From NCBI GenBank assembly GCA_913774665.1, contig CAJYHN010000010.1, positions 310,001-374,000 of the forward strand: a stretch of 64,000 bases of DNA, in the 5' to 3' direction. Below, one piece after another: positions 34,484-43,041 of the stretch. The notes under the pieces are model-generated. The model had not been told where the DNA came from, did no database searches, and worked only from the letters and a program-made list of their open reading frames with translations. This DNA is from an uncultured Microbacterium sp. GTDB lineage: Bacteria; Actinomycetota; Actinomycetes; Actinomycetales; Microbacteriaceae. A program made the position numbers and the translations under genes. The number at the start of each line of letters is the position of its first letter. Position 1 is the first letter of the stretch.

Positions 34484-34515
34484 CGTGGCGCCCGAGCCGA
34501 AGCCCGGGCGCCACG
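34484..34515. terminator. Bidirectional terminator between pirin and subtilase genes
   Basis: CGTGGCGCCCG and CGGGCGCCACG form an 11-bp stem around a 10-base loop. It separates the convergent pirin (+) and subtilase (-) genes and can serve both. Confidence 0.75.
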
Positions 34516-34530
34516 ATCGTTCGGTGACGA

Positions 34531-37500
34531 CTAGCGCAACACGATGAACGCGCTGCTGGCGCGCGAGGCCCCCACCGTCGCGCTGCCGCCGTAGACCGCC
34601 TTGATGAGCTTCACACCGCGAGTCTGCGGGTCGAGGGCGATGGTCGCTTTACCGTCCTGCAGGGTCGCGACGTATTCCTTGCCCGCCACGGTGACCGTCA
34701 CGTCGCCCTGGGGAGCGGGGCCGCTCAGCGGCCGCACCCTGATGGTGAGCGTGTACGTGTCAGTGGTCCGACCGACCCACGGGTCGACGCTCACCGTGGT
34801 GAACGAGCCCACCACGACCGGCACCCCCGCGCTGTCGGCGGTCGCCGTCAGCCCGTTCGCGGGCGACGTCGCCGTGACGCGCACGCTGAGCACCCGCCCG
34901 AGGTCGGCGCGCTGTACGCGATACGTCGCCGAGGTGGCTCCGTTCACGGGCTCGCCGTCCCGCAGCCACTGGTACGCCGTGGTCACGTCGGCCGGGTTCC
35001 AAGTGCCGGGAGTCGCGGTCAGGGTGCGGCCGAGCGTGGCCGTGCCCGACACCGTGGGAGCCTCGACCACAGCGGGAGCCGCCTCGCCCGAGTCGACGGT
35101 CAGAACCGTCTGCACGTCCGAGTCGCCGTACCGCACGACACCGAGGTAGCGCGTCTGCGGCGCGAGCCCCTGCCACGAGAGGTCGTACGAGACGGCGGAT
35201 CCCTGCTGAACCGGGATCGGGTTCGGCGTCGCCGCCAGCTGGCCTTCGCCGCCGGGGGTGACGTTCGCATACGTCATGTCCCACGTGAACGGTCCGGTCG
35301 ACGAGTAGAGGTTCGCCTCGATCAGGTACGTCCCGGCGGTGGGGTTCGTCAGCGTCACCCGCTCGTCGGCCGAGGCCGTCGCGGAGGTGAACCGCTCGTA
35401 GTACCGCAGGTCGTCGGGGCTGACCACGCGCGAGACGAACAGGTCGAGGTCGCTGCCGGTGTCGTCCGACGAGTCCAGGTCGAAGCGCGAGAGGGTCGTC
35501 CCCTCGGGCACCTGGACGGTCCACCGCACGTAGCCGTCGGCATCGCCCGAGTCCTGGTTACCGGTGTGACCGGCGACCGGGTTGTCCGGGTCGGCCAGCA
35601 GTGTCTGGGCCGCGAGACCCGACACGCTCAGCGGCAGCTCGCCGCCCACGCCCGGAAGGATCTCGACCGACGTCGAACCCGACAGACCGGCGCCCGAGAC
35701 CTCGGCCGGGGCCTCGGCGGTGGCCGGACGGATCGCGATCGGCGAGCGCACCTGCGTACCGTCGCCGGTCCAGGTGAGGAAGCCGCTGGTCCACTGCTCG
35801 GCAGCCGCGTCGGTCCGCGAGAAGGTCACGGTGAACGTCTTCTGCTCGCCCGCCGCGGCGAACTCGAGCGTGGACGGCTCGACCGTGGCATCCACTCCGG
35901 GGACGTCGACGGATGCCGAGAACGTACCGGCCTTCGTCGAGGTGACCGTGCGCGTGATGGTCTGCGGCTTCGCGAGCGATCCGATCGAGATCGACGCGAG
36001 GTTCAGATCGCTGCCGTCGATCGGGGCGACCCCGAAGTCCTCGAGGCCCTTGCCCTGCAGGAACGCCGCCCAGTCCGCCGGACCATTGAGGTACAGCAGA
36101 CCCGGGTCGAAGTACTTCGTCGGATCGACGTGACCCGCACCCTGCGCGAACGGGTCCTGCGCCGGGGCGCCCTCGACGTCGACGGTGTCGTACGCGGTGG
36201 TCATCATCGCGGACTTCACCTCGGCCGGGGTGGCCAGCGGGCGCTCGCCCAGGTACAGGGCACCGAGGCCGGCCACGTGCGGCGACGACATCGACGTGCC
36301 CGAGAGGAACTCGAACGTCGGGGTGGCGCCGGGCGCGTTGGCCGCTGCCGCGAGGATCGCGACACCGGGAGCCGACACGTCGGGCTTCAGGATGTCGCTG
36401 CCGTCGGCGAGCATCGGTCCGCGGCTCGAGAAGCCCGCGACCTGGGGAGTCGGCGTCGTCTCGCCCGTGACGTTCTCGCCGACGAGAGTGGCGGTGGCAT
36501 CCGCCGTCCCGCGCACGTAGGCGAGCAGAGCGTCGCGGTAGCGCGCGTCGATGTGCACGGTGGGCACCGAGTGGAAGTCGTTGTCGACCGAGGCCGGCGT
36601 GACGTTGACGAGGATCATGCCCACGCCACCGGCATCCTTCACCGCCTGCGACTTCTCGATGCGCGCGTTCTGTCCGCGATCGCACACGACGATCTTGCCT
36701 GCGGCCTTCGCGGGGTCGAGCGATCCGATCAGGCACAGCGCGGCGTTCGCGGGATCGGCCCCGGATGCCGCGATGTCACCGGCGTAGACGACGGGAGCCG
36801 TCACGTCCTGACCTTCGCGCACCGACACCGACGCTCCCGCGGCCTGGAAGCCGTCGCCCAGCTTCACCGTTCCCTCGTACGTCGGGATCGTGGATGCCGC
36901 GACCGTGGTGTACCAGGGCGAGGCGTGGTCGGCGGTCGAGGCGCCGGGGCCGGAGTTGCCGGCCGAGACCGAGACGAAGACGCCGGCCGCAGCGGCGTTG
37001 AAGAACGCCTGGTCCTCGAGGGAGAGAGTGGTGGTCGCAGCTCCCCCGCCGATCGAGTAGTTGATGACGTCGACGCCGTCGGACACCGCGGCGTTGATCG
37101 CGCCGAGCAGGTCGCTCAGAGCGCAGACGTCGTCGGTGGTGACGAGCGGATCGGGACCCGCCCAGCACGCCTTGTAGGCGGCGACCTTGGCCGCCGGGGC
37201 GACACCCGAGATGGTGCCGAAGTCGATGCCCTCGACACTCGCGTCGACGCCGTTGTTGCCCGCCGCGGTGCTGGCGGTGTGGGAGCCGTGCGCGTCGCCG
37301 TCGCGCGGTGAGCGGTAGTCAGCCTCGAAGGTGAAGCCGGTGGCCGCAGCCCCCTGGTCGAAGAAACGGGCGCCGACGAGCTTGGTGGAGTAGTCCGAGA
37401 GCGACCAGCCGTTGCCCTCGGCCACGCGCGTGGAGCGGAAGTCGGTTCCGTCGCCCTTGCGGAAGACCACGTCGTTGCCGTCGAGATACGGCTCCGAGCC

Positions 37501-38103
37501 GGCGGTGGTGCCGAGCTGCTCTCCCGCGAAGGCCGGGTTCTCGGGGGCGATGCCGGTGTCGACGACACCGACGACGACGCCGTCGCCGGCCGAACCGATG
37601 CCGCCGATGCGGTTCCAGACGCCGTTGTCGCCCTCGAGACCGAGGAATTCGGTCGACGGAACCGCGACGGGATGACGGATCTCGTCGGGGACGACCTTCT
37701 GCACACCCTTGGTGGCGGCGAGCTTCGCGGCCTGATTCGGATCCATGGTCGCGCTGAAGCCGTTGACGGCGATCGTGTAGGAGTTGTCGGGGCGGACGCC
37801 CGCCTCGTCGGCGACGTTCTGCTGCCGCTCCTCGAGGAAGGCGGAGTACTTCCTCGCCTGCGGGGAGTCGGTGTCGAGCCGCGCCTCGTCGGACTTCGTA
37901 GCGTCCAGGCCCGGCTCGCCGCCGTCGTAGGTGGCGACGGGGGCCTCGTCGAGGACGACGATGTACCGGCCGGTGGCCGATTCGATGGGTGTGGGGGGAG
38001 TCACCCCCTCGCCCACGTCGGCAGCCTGAACGGCTGTGGCTCCGGCAACGGTGAACAGTCCGGCCAGGGAAATGGCCGCGACCGAACGCAGGGTTCGACC
38101 CAT
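34531..38103 (-). CDS. Secreted multidomain subtilase (S8 family)
   Basis: 1190 aa from the ATG at 38103 (GGAG upstream). Signal peptide ends near VQAADVG (~27). An I9 inhibitor prodomain follows, with the catalytic domain split by a PA insert. The triad is Asp (VVGVVDTGI), His (HGSHTAST) and Ser (SGTSMSSPHVAG), with SAGNSGPG as the oxyanion loop. Fn3-like and bacterial Ig-like domains follow (PTVSGTATLGRTL..., then a final module with TLQDGKATIAL). It should act outside the cell as a broad protease. No sortase motif or C-terminal membrane helix is seen, so it is probably released. Monocistronic, on the minus strand, divergent from the LCP gene. Confidence 0.93.
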   Translation of the reverse strand: MGRTLRSVAAISLAGLFTVAGATAVQAADVGEGVTPPTPIESATGRYIVVLDEAPVATYDGGEPGLDATKSDEARLDTDSPQARKYSAFLEERQQNVADEAGVRPDNSYTIAVNGFSATMDPNQAAKLAATKGVQKVVPDEIRHPVAVPSTEFLGLEGDNGVWNRIGGIGSAGDGVVVGVVDTGIAPENPAFAGEQLGTTAGSEPYLDGNDVVFRKGDGTDFRSTRVAEGNGWSLSDYSTKLVGARFFDQGAAATGFTFEADYRSPRDGDAHGSHTASTAAGNNGVDASVEGIDFGTISGVAPAAKVAAYKACWAGPDPLVTTDDVCALSDLLGAINAAVSDGVDVINYSIGGGAATTTLSLEDQAFFNAAAAGVFVSVSAGNSGPGASTADHASPWYTTVAASTIPTYEGTVKLGDGFQAAGASVSVREGQDVTAPVVYAGDIAASGADPANAALCLIGSLDPAKAAGKIVVCDRGQNARIEKSQAVKDAGGVGMILVNVTPASVDNDFHSVPTVHIDARYRDALLAYVRGTADATATLVGENVTGETTPTPQVAGFSSRGPMLADGSDILKPDVSAPGVAILAAAANAPGATPTFEFLSGTSMSSPHVAGLGALYLGERPLATPAEVKSAMMTTAYDTVDVEGAPAQDPFAQGAGHVDPTKYFDPGLLYLNGPADWAAFLQGKGLEDFGVAPIDGSDLNLASISIGSLAKPQTITRTVTSTKAGTFSASVDVPGVDATVEPSTLEFAAAGEQKTFTVTFSRTDAAAEQWTSGFLTWTGDGTQVRSPIAIRPATAEAPAEVSGAGLSGSTSVEILPGVGGELPLSVSGLAAQTLLADPDNPVAGHTGNQDSGDADGYVRWTVQVPEGTTLSRFDLDSSDDTGSDLDLFVSRVVSPDDLRYYERFTSATASADERVTLTNPTAGTYLIEANLYSSTGPFTWDMTYANVTPGGEGQLAATPNPIPVQQGSAVSYDLSWQGLAPQTRYLGVVRYGDSDVQTVLTVDSGEAAPAVVEAPTVSGTATLGRTLTATPGTWNPADVTTAYQWLRDGEPVNGATSATYRVQRADLGRVLSVRVTATSPANGLTATADSAGVPVVVGSFTTVSVDPWVGRTTDTYTLTIRVRPLSGPAPQGDVTVTVAGKEYVATLQDGKATIALDPQTRGVKLIKAVYGGSATVGASRASSAFIVLR

Positions 38104-38310
38104 CGTGCGCTCCAAACGGGGGGATGAATTGAGCGATCTGCGCGACATCGGTGGCGCGCGTTGCACAAACATAACTCAGAGACGTTTCATCACCAACGTT
38201 CAGTTTGGACGGGGTCCGAAAACGACGATCGTCGGGCCCGCCCCGCCAGCCGTCGCGCCGGGGTCTCGGCATCCTGTCCCCCTAGACTCGACGAAACCCG
38301 AGGAGGAGCC

Positions 38311-39552
38311 ATGCCCCGGCGCCGTCGCACCGTCGCGCAGCACGCCCGCCTGCGTTCGCCGAATCCGCTCGGCCAGCTCGCGAAGCTCCTCGCCGTCGCC
38401 GCGGTGGTCGGTGTCGTCGCGGCGATCGGAGTCGTGTCGTACACGGCGTACGACCTCACGGCCGACTTCGTCGAAGAGGCCGTGGTCGTCGAGAACCAGC
38501 CGGCCGTCCCGCCCGACCTCGGGGCGCTCTCGGGCGGGGTGAACATGATGCTCGTCGGCATCGACGAATGCGAAGAAGAGCTCATCGCGCTCTTGGGCGA
38601 CCGGTGCGAGGGTGCGGACGCGGGCGGACGCCTGAACGACGTGAACATCCTCCTGCACATCTCGGAGGAGCCCCGGAAGGTCACGGTCGTCTCGTTCCCG
38701 CGCGACCTCATCTTCGACGCCCCCGCGTGCGACACCGCCGACGGGGGCCGCTTCGGCGGCGGCACCCTGCAGATCAACGAGCTCTACACCTACGGCGGAC
38801 TCTCGTGCGTGATCACCGCCATCGCCGACATGAGCGGCCAGCAGATCCAATTCGGCGCGATGGTCACCTTCGGCGGCGTCATCGAGATCACCAACGCGAT
38901 CGGCGGCGTCGAGATCTGCCTCGCGAGCGACATGCGCGACGCGAACACGGGCATCGACTGGGAAGCGGGACCGCGAACCATCCAGGGCCTCGAGGCGCTG
39001 CAGTTCCTCCGCACCCGATACGGAGTGGGCGGCAGCGACCTGGCCCGCGTGAGCAATCAGCAGCAGTACATGTCTCGCCTGGCGCGCAAGCTCGTCAGCG
39101 AAGAAGTCCTGTCGAACCCTTCGACGGTGCTGCGCTTGGCTTCGACGGGCCTTCGAAACGTCACGCCGACGCAGAGCCTGACGAATCCGCTGACCCTCGT
39201 CCAGGTCGCGTCCGCGGTGAAGGACGTACCGTTCGAGGACATTGTCTTCGTTCAATATCCGACCGTCACCGCCCGCTCGGATGCCAATCGCGTGGAGCCC
39301 GACGATGCCGCGGCCGAGGTGCTGTGGAACGCGTTGCGCGAGAACCGTTCCATCGAGGTGACCGGAGGAGTGTCGGTCAACGACGGTACGGTCATCGCCG
39401 AACCGACCCCGGGAGAGCAGGTGGCGCCCACGGAAGATCCCGCGGTCGAGCCGGGCGAGGTCGATCCCCAGACGGGCGCCATCGCCCTCCCGCCCGCCAT
39501 CACCGGCTCGAGCGCCGCGCAGCAGACCTGCAGCGCGGGCGTCGTCAACTGA
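38311..39552 (+). CDS. LytR-CpsA-Psr (LCP) family cell-wall ligase
   Basis: 413 aa from the ATG at 38311, after AGGAGGAG. One N-terminal helix (LLAVAAVVGVVAAIGVVSY) anchors an extracellular LCP domain: NMMLVGIDE, RLNDVNILL, VSFPRDLIF, FGGVIEITNAIGGVEI and FLRTRYGVGGSDLARVSNQQ. LCP enzymes transfer undecaprenyl-linked polymers to peptidoglycan. A Pro/Glu-rich tail ends in a lone Cys (QQTCSAG). It faces the VanY-type carboxypeptidase gene convergently, with 1 base between their ends. Confidence 0.9.
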   Translation: MPRRRRTVAQHARLRSPNPLGQLAKLLAVAAVVGVVAAIGVVSYTAYDLTADFVEEAVVVENQPAVPPDLGALSGGVNMMLVGIDECEEELIALLGDRCEGADAGGRLNDVNILLHISEEPRKVTVVSFPRDLIFDAPACDTADGGRFGGGTLQINELYTYGGLSCVITAIADMSGQQIQFGAMVTFGGVIEITNAIGGVEICLASDMRDANTGIDWEAGPRTIQGLEALQFLRTRYGVGGSDLARVSNQQQYMSRLARKLVSEEVLSNPSTVLRLASTGLRNVTPTQSLTNPLTLVQVASAVKDVPFEDIVFVQYPTVTARSDANRVEPDDAAAEVLWNALRENRSIEVTGGVSVNDGTVIAEPTPGEQVAPTEDPAVEPGEVDPQTGAIALPPAITGSSAAQQTCSAGVVN

Positions 39553-39553
39553 G

Positions 39554-40672
39554 TCAGTAGGTCGGCGCGGCCGGCAGCCCGAAGAACTCCTCGAGGGTCG
39601 TGTAACCGCCCTCGCGATAGGCGCGGGCGAGCTCCGGGCCGATGTAGCGCAGGTGCCAGGCCTCGGGCTCGTAACCGCTGACGCTCTCGCGACCCTCGGC
39701 GTACCGGGTGATGAAGCCGTACTCCCACGCGTGATCGCGCACCCACGCGCCCTGCGGCGACGCCGCCACGTCGTCGAGGGTCTTGCACGAACCGTTGCAC
39801 GGGACGATGTCGACAGCCATTCCCGACTGGTGTTCGCTGTAGCCGGGTCGCGCGCTCTCACGATCCGCTTCGGCGACACCCCCGACCGCCACCCGCCCGG
39901 CGTAGGTCGACTTCTGCGTCGTGTACGAGCGGTAGGCGCTGAGGTAGCCGATCTCGCCGACGCCGGCATCGGCCGCCGCTTTCACGAGCGAGGTGAGAGC
40001 GCGCGCGGCGGGAGCACGCAGGGCCGAGTCCTCGAGAGCGCGCACATCGGCGGGCATGACGAGGTCGCCGGGCTGGTAGTCGACCGGGTCGTACGGGCGC
40101 TGCTTGTTGACGACGAGCCACTCGCGGTTCGGGTCGGAGAGCGAGACGCAGGGGGCGATCCCGGATGCCACCGCTGCGCGGAAGGCCCCACCCCCACCGG
40201 CGGCGTCGATGACGGCGGCGTCGTCCCCCGCGGCGAGCGCGGTCGTGAAGGCAGGGTCGTCGCACGGTGTCGCCGTGGCGGCGACGGCTGCGAGCTGGGG
40301 CACGGGGATGCCGTCGTCGGCGACGGCCGGGGGGCCCGCGATCTGCGCGACGGCATCGCTCGCCGCCTCGGGTGAACCCCCCGAGGCGGCAGCACCGACC
40401 GCGATGGCGCACCCGGCGATCACGACGACGGCCGCGGCCACCCCCGCAAGGCGGCGTCGGAGGAGGACGGGAGCGAGTCGACGGATGCCACGGGTCTCGG
40501 ACGCGCTTTCCTGAGGGGCGCCGGCATCGCGGCGCAGCGCGCGACGGGTCGACGCCGCGGCGGGGGCGTCGTCGGCGGCGGCCTCGGGAAGGGTGAGGGC
40601 CGCGGTCGCGAGCCGCTCGGCCTCCGCGCGCGCGGCGCGGCGGGGCGAGGTCTCGGGGTCGTGGCGTGTCAC
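39554..40672 (-). CDS. D-alanyl-D-alanine carboxypeptidase (VanY/M15 family)
   Basis: 372 aa from the GTG at 40672; the only upstream GGAGG is too close to act normally, so a leaderless start is possible. A single membrane helix (RRLAGVAAAVVVIAGCAIAVGA) follows a ~75-residue cytoplasmic tail. The catalytic domain has zinc motifs SEHQSGMAVDI (SxHxxGxAxD) and EAWHLRYIG (ExWH), plus LSAYRSYTTQKSTY. It trims D-Ala from peptidoglycan stem peptides outside the membrane. It diverges from the intein-bearing radical SAM gene, with a LexA box between them. Confidence 0.9.
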   Translation of the reverse strand: MTRHDPETSPRRAARAEAERLATAALTLPEAAADDAPAAASTRRALRRDAGAPQESASETRGIRRLAPVLLRRRLAGVAAAVVVIAGCAIAVGAAASGGSPEAASDAVAQIAGPPAVADDGIPVPQLAAVAATATPCDDPAFTTALAAGDDAAVIDAAGGGGAFRAAVASGIAPCVSLSDPNREWLVVNKQRPYDPVDYQPGDLVMPADVRALEDSALRAPAARALTSLVKAAADAGVGEIGYLSAYRSYTTQKSTYAGRVAVGGVAEADRESARPGYSEHQSGMAVDIVPCNGSCKTLDDVAASPQGAWVRDHAWEYGFITRYAEGRESVSGYEPEAWHLRYIGPELARAYREGGYTTLEEFFGLPAAPTY

Positions 40673-40777
40673 CCCTCCATTGTCGCGGGTGCATCCTGAA
40701 CGGTCGACCCGGCTGGAGTCGGGGGCGCGTGGCCCGAACCTGGACTCGAAGCGATCGGGCACGGTGTTGCCGGATCG

Positions 40778-40793
40778 TCGAACATGTGTTCGA
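40778..40793. promoter_or_regulatory. LexA (SOS) box
   Basis: TCGAACATGTGTTCGA is a perfect 16-bp palindrome matching the actinobacterial/Bacillus-type LexA consensus CGAACRNRYGTTCG. It ends 8 bases before the ATG of the radical SAM gene and 106 bases before the divergent carboxypeptidase start. No other copy was noticed in the window. Confidence 0.85.
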
Positions 40794-40801
40794 CTGTTCT
40801 C

Positions 40802-42937
40802 ATGAGATGGCAGGGTCAGCAGCTGGGGGTGGACGACACGGCGGCACTCCCGGGCATGGAGCGGATGGACGGCCTCGTCCGATCGGTGACGACGCCGGAG
40901 TTCGCCGGGATGACGTTTCACGAGGTGCTCTGCAAGAGCGCGCTGAATCGCGTCCCCGGCGCCTCGGCCATGCCGTTCGACTGGACCGTGAACCCGTACC
41001 GCGGCTGCAGCCATGCGTGTTCGTATTGCCTGTCCCCGGACACCCTCATCTTGAAAGCGGACGGCCGACAGGTCCCCCTGGCGCAGATCCGTGTCGGAGA
41101 CGAGATCATCGGCACCGAGGGGGGATCGCGAGACCGCCGTTATGTGCGAACGACCGTTCGCGCGAAGTGGAGCACTCGCAAACGCCTCCATCGCGTCACC
41201 CTCGCGGACGGCACCGAGATCGAGTGCAGCGCAGACCACCGGTTCCTGACAGAGCACGGATGGAAACACGTCACCGACTCCCCCGTCGCGGGCCGACAGC
41301 GCCCCCACCTCACGGTGTCGAACCGTCTGCAGGGTTTCGGAACGGGCGCCCCCACCTCCGTGGAGGCGCCGGATCCGGACTGGCGCCAGGGGTATCTGAC
41401 AGGCGTGGTGCGCGGTGACGCGACGATGTTCCACAAGACCCCCGACGACGGCAATCGTGTCCGAGAAATCCACCGATTTCGCCTCGCCCTGGCCGATCGT
41501 GAGGCGCTCGATCTCGCAAAGGAGCTTCTCGAACAGATCGGCATCGTCACGATGGTCCGCCCCGTCTCCGTGCCCGCTCATCGCCGACCCATGACGGCTC
41601 TTCACACGGCGAAGACGGACGATGTCGCGCGCCTCGAGGACTACGTCGCGATACCGCAAACGCGAAGCCGGGAGTGGATGGCTGGCTTCCTCGGGGGCAT
41701 CTTCGACGCGAAGGGCTCTGACTCGGGCGAAATCCTGCGCATAAGCAACGCGAACGACGAACTTCTCTCGTTGGCCGAAGAGGCCTTCGCCGCGTTCCGA
41801 TTCGATACCGTTCGCGAACCCGCTCGCCCGGGCACTGTGTCGGATGTCCGCCTGCGCGGAGGGCTCGCCTCGAGACGACGATTCTTCGATATCGCCCACC
41901 CGTCCCTCACGCGCACACTCGATGTCAGCGGGACAGCGGTCAAGACCAGCGTGGACCTGAGAGTCGTGAACATCGAGGACATCGGCTACGACATCGACAT
42001 GATCGACATCACGACGGACACCGAGGATTTCGTCGCGAACGGCGTCATCAGCCACAACTGCTTCGCTCGCAAGACTCACGAGTACCTCGACCTGGACTAC
42101 GGGGCCGACTTCGACTCGCAGATCGTGGTGAAGGTGAACGTGGCCGACGTCCTGCGCACCGAGGTGCGCCGGGGGTCGTGGGCGCGCGAGCCCGTGATGC
42201 TCGGGACGAACACCGATCCCTATCAGCGCGCGGAGGGTCGGTACCGCCTCATGCCCGACATCGTCGGGGCCCTCACCGACAACGGCACACCCTTCTCGAT
42301 CCTCACCAAGGGCACGCTGCTTCGACGGGACCTCCCTCTGCTCGCCGAGGCCTCGAAGCAGGTGAAGGTCACGCTGGCGATGTCGATCGCCGTCTTCGAC
42401 GACGTCCTCCAGCACTCGATCGAACCGGGCACGCCCAGCGCCGAAGCCCGGCTCGAGACCGTGCGCGCGGCGACCGCGGCAGGATTCCGGGTGACGGTGT
42501 TCCTCATGCCGATCATGCCGCACCTCACCGACTCGATCGCCGCTCTCGACGACGCCCTCGCGCGCATCCGCGAGGCCGGTGCCGCACGCGTCGTCTATGG
42601 CGCACTCCACCTTCGCCCCGGTGCGAAGCAGTGGTTCTTCGACTGGCTCGAGCGCGAGCACCCGCACCTGGTCTCGTCGTACCTCGGGCTGTACCCGGGG
42701 GTCTCGACGACGGCCCCGAAGGCCTACCGCACGTGGCTCGGCAAGCGCATGCGGCCACTCCTGCGCGTGCATCGTCTCGACGGGTGGGACGAGGACGACC
42801 ATCCTCGCGGCCGACCTCAGCCGGGATTGGCCGCGAGGACACCGCCCGCCAGCAGCCTCGGCCCGGTACGCGTCACCGGCGCTGCGGCATCCGGTCGTCC
42901 TCGTGTCGCCCCGGCCAGCGAGCCGACGTTGTTCTGA
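40802..42937 (+). CDS. Rv2578c-family radical SAM protein interrupted by an intein
   Basis: 711 aa precursor: 75 residues of N-extein, a 344-residue intein (residues 76-419) and 292 residues of C-extein. Removing the intein leaves a 367-aa protein. The cluster motif reads PYRGCSHACSY then CFARKTHEYLD, so CxxxCxxC is complete only after splicing (Cys69, Cys73 and former Cys420). The C-extein holds the rest of the radical SAM barrel (LGTNTDPYQRAEGRYRL, ILTKGTLLRRDLPLL, VTFLMPIMPH-like). No Shine-Dalgarno precedes the ATG, so translation may be leaderless. The LexA box upstream predicts DNA-damage induction; I recall the M. tuberculosis homologue Rv2578c as a reported LexA target. Substrate unknown. 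Confidence 0.92.
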   Translation: MRWQGQQLGVDDTAALPGMERMDGLVRSVTTPEFAGMTFHEVLCKSALNRVPGASAMPFDWTVNPYRGCSHACSYCLSPDTLILKADGRQVPLAQIRVGDEIIGTEGGSRDRRYVRTTVRAKWSTRKRLHRVTLADGTEIECSADHRFLTEHGWKHVTDSPVAGRQRPHLTVSNRLQGFGTGAPTSVEAPDPDWRQGYLTGVVRGDATMFHKTPDDGNRVREIHRFRLALADREALDLAKELLEQIGIVTMVRPVSVPAHRRPMTALHTAKTDDVARLEDYVAIPQTRSREWMAGFLGGIFDAKGSDSGEILRISNANDELLSLAEEAFAAFRFDTVREPARPGTVSDVRLRGGLASRRRFFDIAHPSLTRTLDVSGTAVKTSVDLRVVNIEDIGYDIDMIDITTDTEDFVANGVISHNCFARKTHEYLDLDYGADFDSQIVVKVNVADVLRTEVRRGSWAREPVMLGTNTDPYQRAEGRYRLMPDIVGALTDNGTPFSILTKGTLLRRDLPLLAEASKQVKVTLAMSIAVFDDVLQHSIEPGTPSAEARLETVRAATAAGFRVTVFLMPIMPHLTDSIAALDDALARIREAGAARVVYGALHLRPGAKQWFFDWLEREHPHLVSSYLGLYPGVSTTAPKAYRTWLGKRMRPLLRVHRLDGWDEDDHPRGRPQPGLAARTPPASSLGPVRVTGAAASGRPRVAPASEPTLF
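41027..42058 (+). other. Intein with degenerate LAGLIDADG endonuclease domain
   Basis: 344 residues. The first residue is Cys (CLSPDTLILKADG, block A). Block B is IECSADHRFLTEHGW, with Ser in place of the usual Thr of TxxH. Block F is IDMIDITTDTEDFVANGV, ending ISHN followed by extein Cys, so all class 1 splicing residues (Cys1, His, Asn, Cys+1) are present. Two LAGLIDADG helices are visible, YLTGVVRGD with its Asp, and FLGGIFDAKG where the catalytic acidic position is Lys. Codon use is somewhat less GC-biased than the exteins, consistent with later arrival. Confidence 0.92.
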
Positions 42938-42997
42938 GAGCCGGCCAGCGGCGCGGGCGCTCGACGATTCTCGGGGTCCCGGCATCCCGAGGATGCA

Positions 42998-43032
42998 CGA
43001 AGCCCCCGTCGCTGAACGTGACGGGGGCTTCG
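42998..43032. terminator. Bidirectional terminator between radical SAM and helicase genes
   Basis: A 13-bp perfect stem (arm CGAAGCCCCCGTC, 9-base loop) lies between the two convergent stops, 9 bases from the helicase end. Confidence 0.8.
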
Positions 43033-43041
43033 AGCGACGGG

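Noticed and set aside
41027-42058. Insertion of foreign coding DNA causing a broken gene
   Set aside because: The insert is in frame throughout, begins with Cys and ends His-Asn before Cys, and carries intein blocks A, B and F, so it is spliced out as protein rather than disrupting the gene.
40673-42985. Upstream extension of the carboxypeptidase frame across the radical SAM gene
   Set aside because: The extension has no motif and runs antisense to well-supported exteins and intein; the VanY domain with its membrane helix starts sensibly at 40672.
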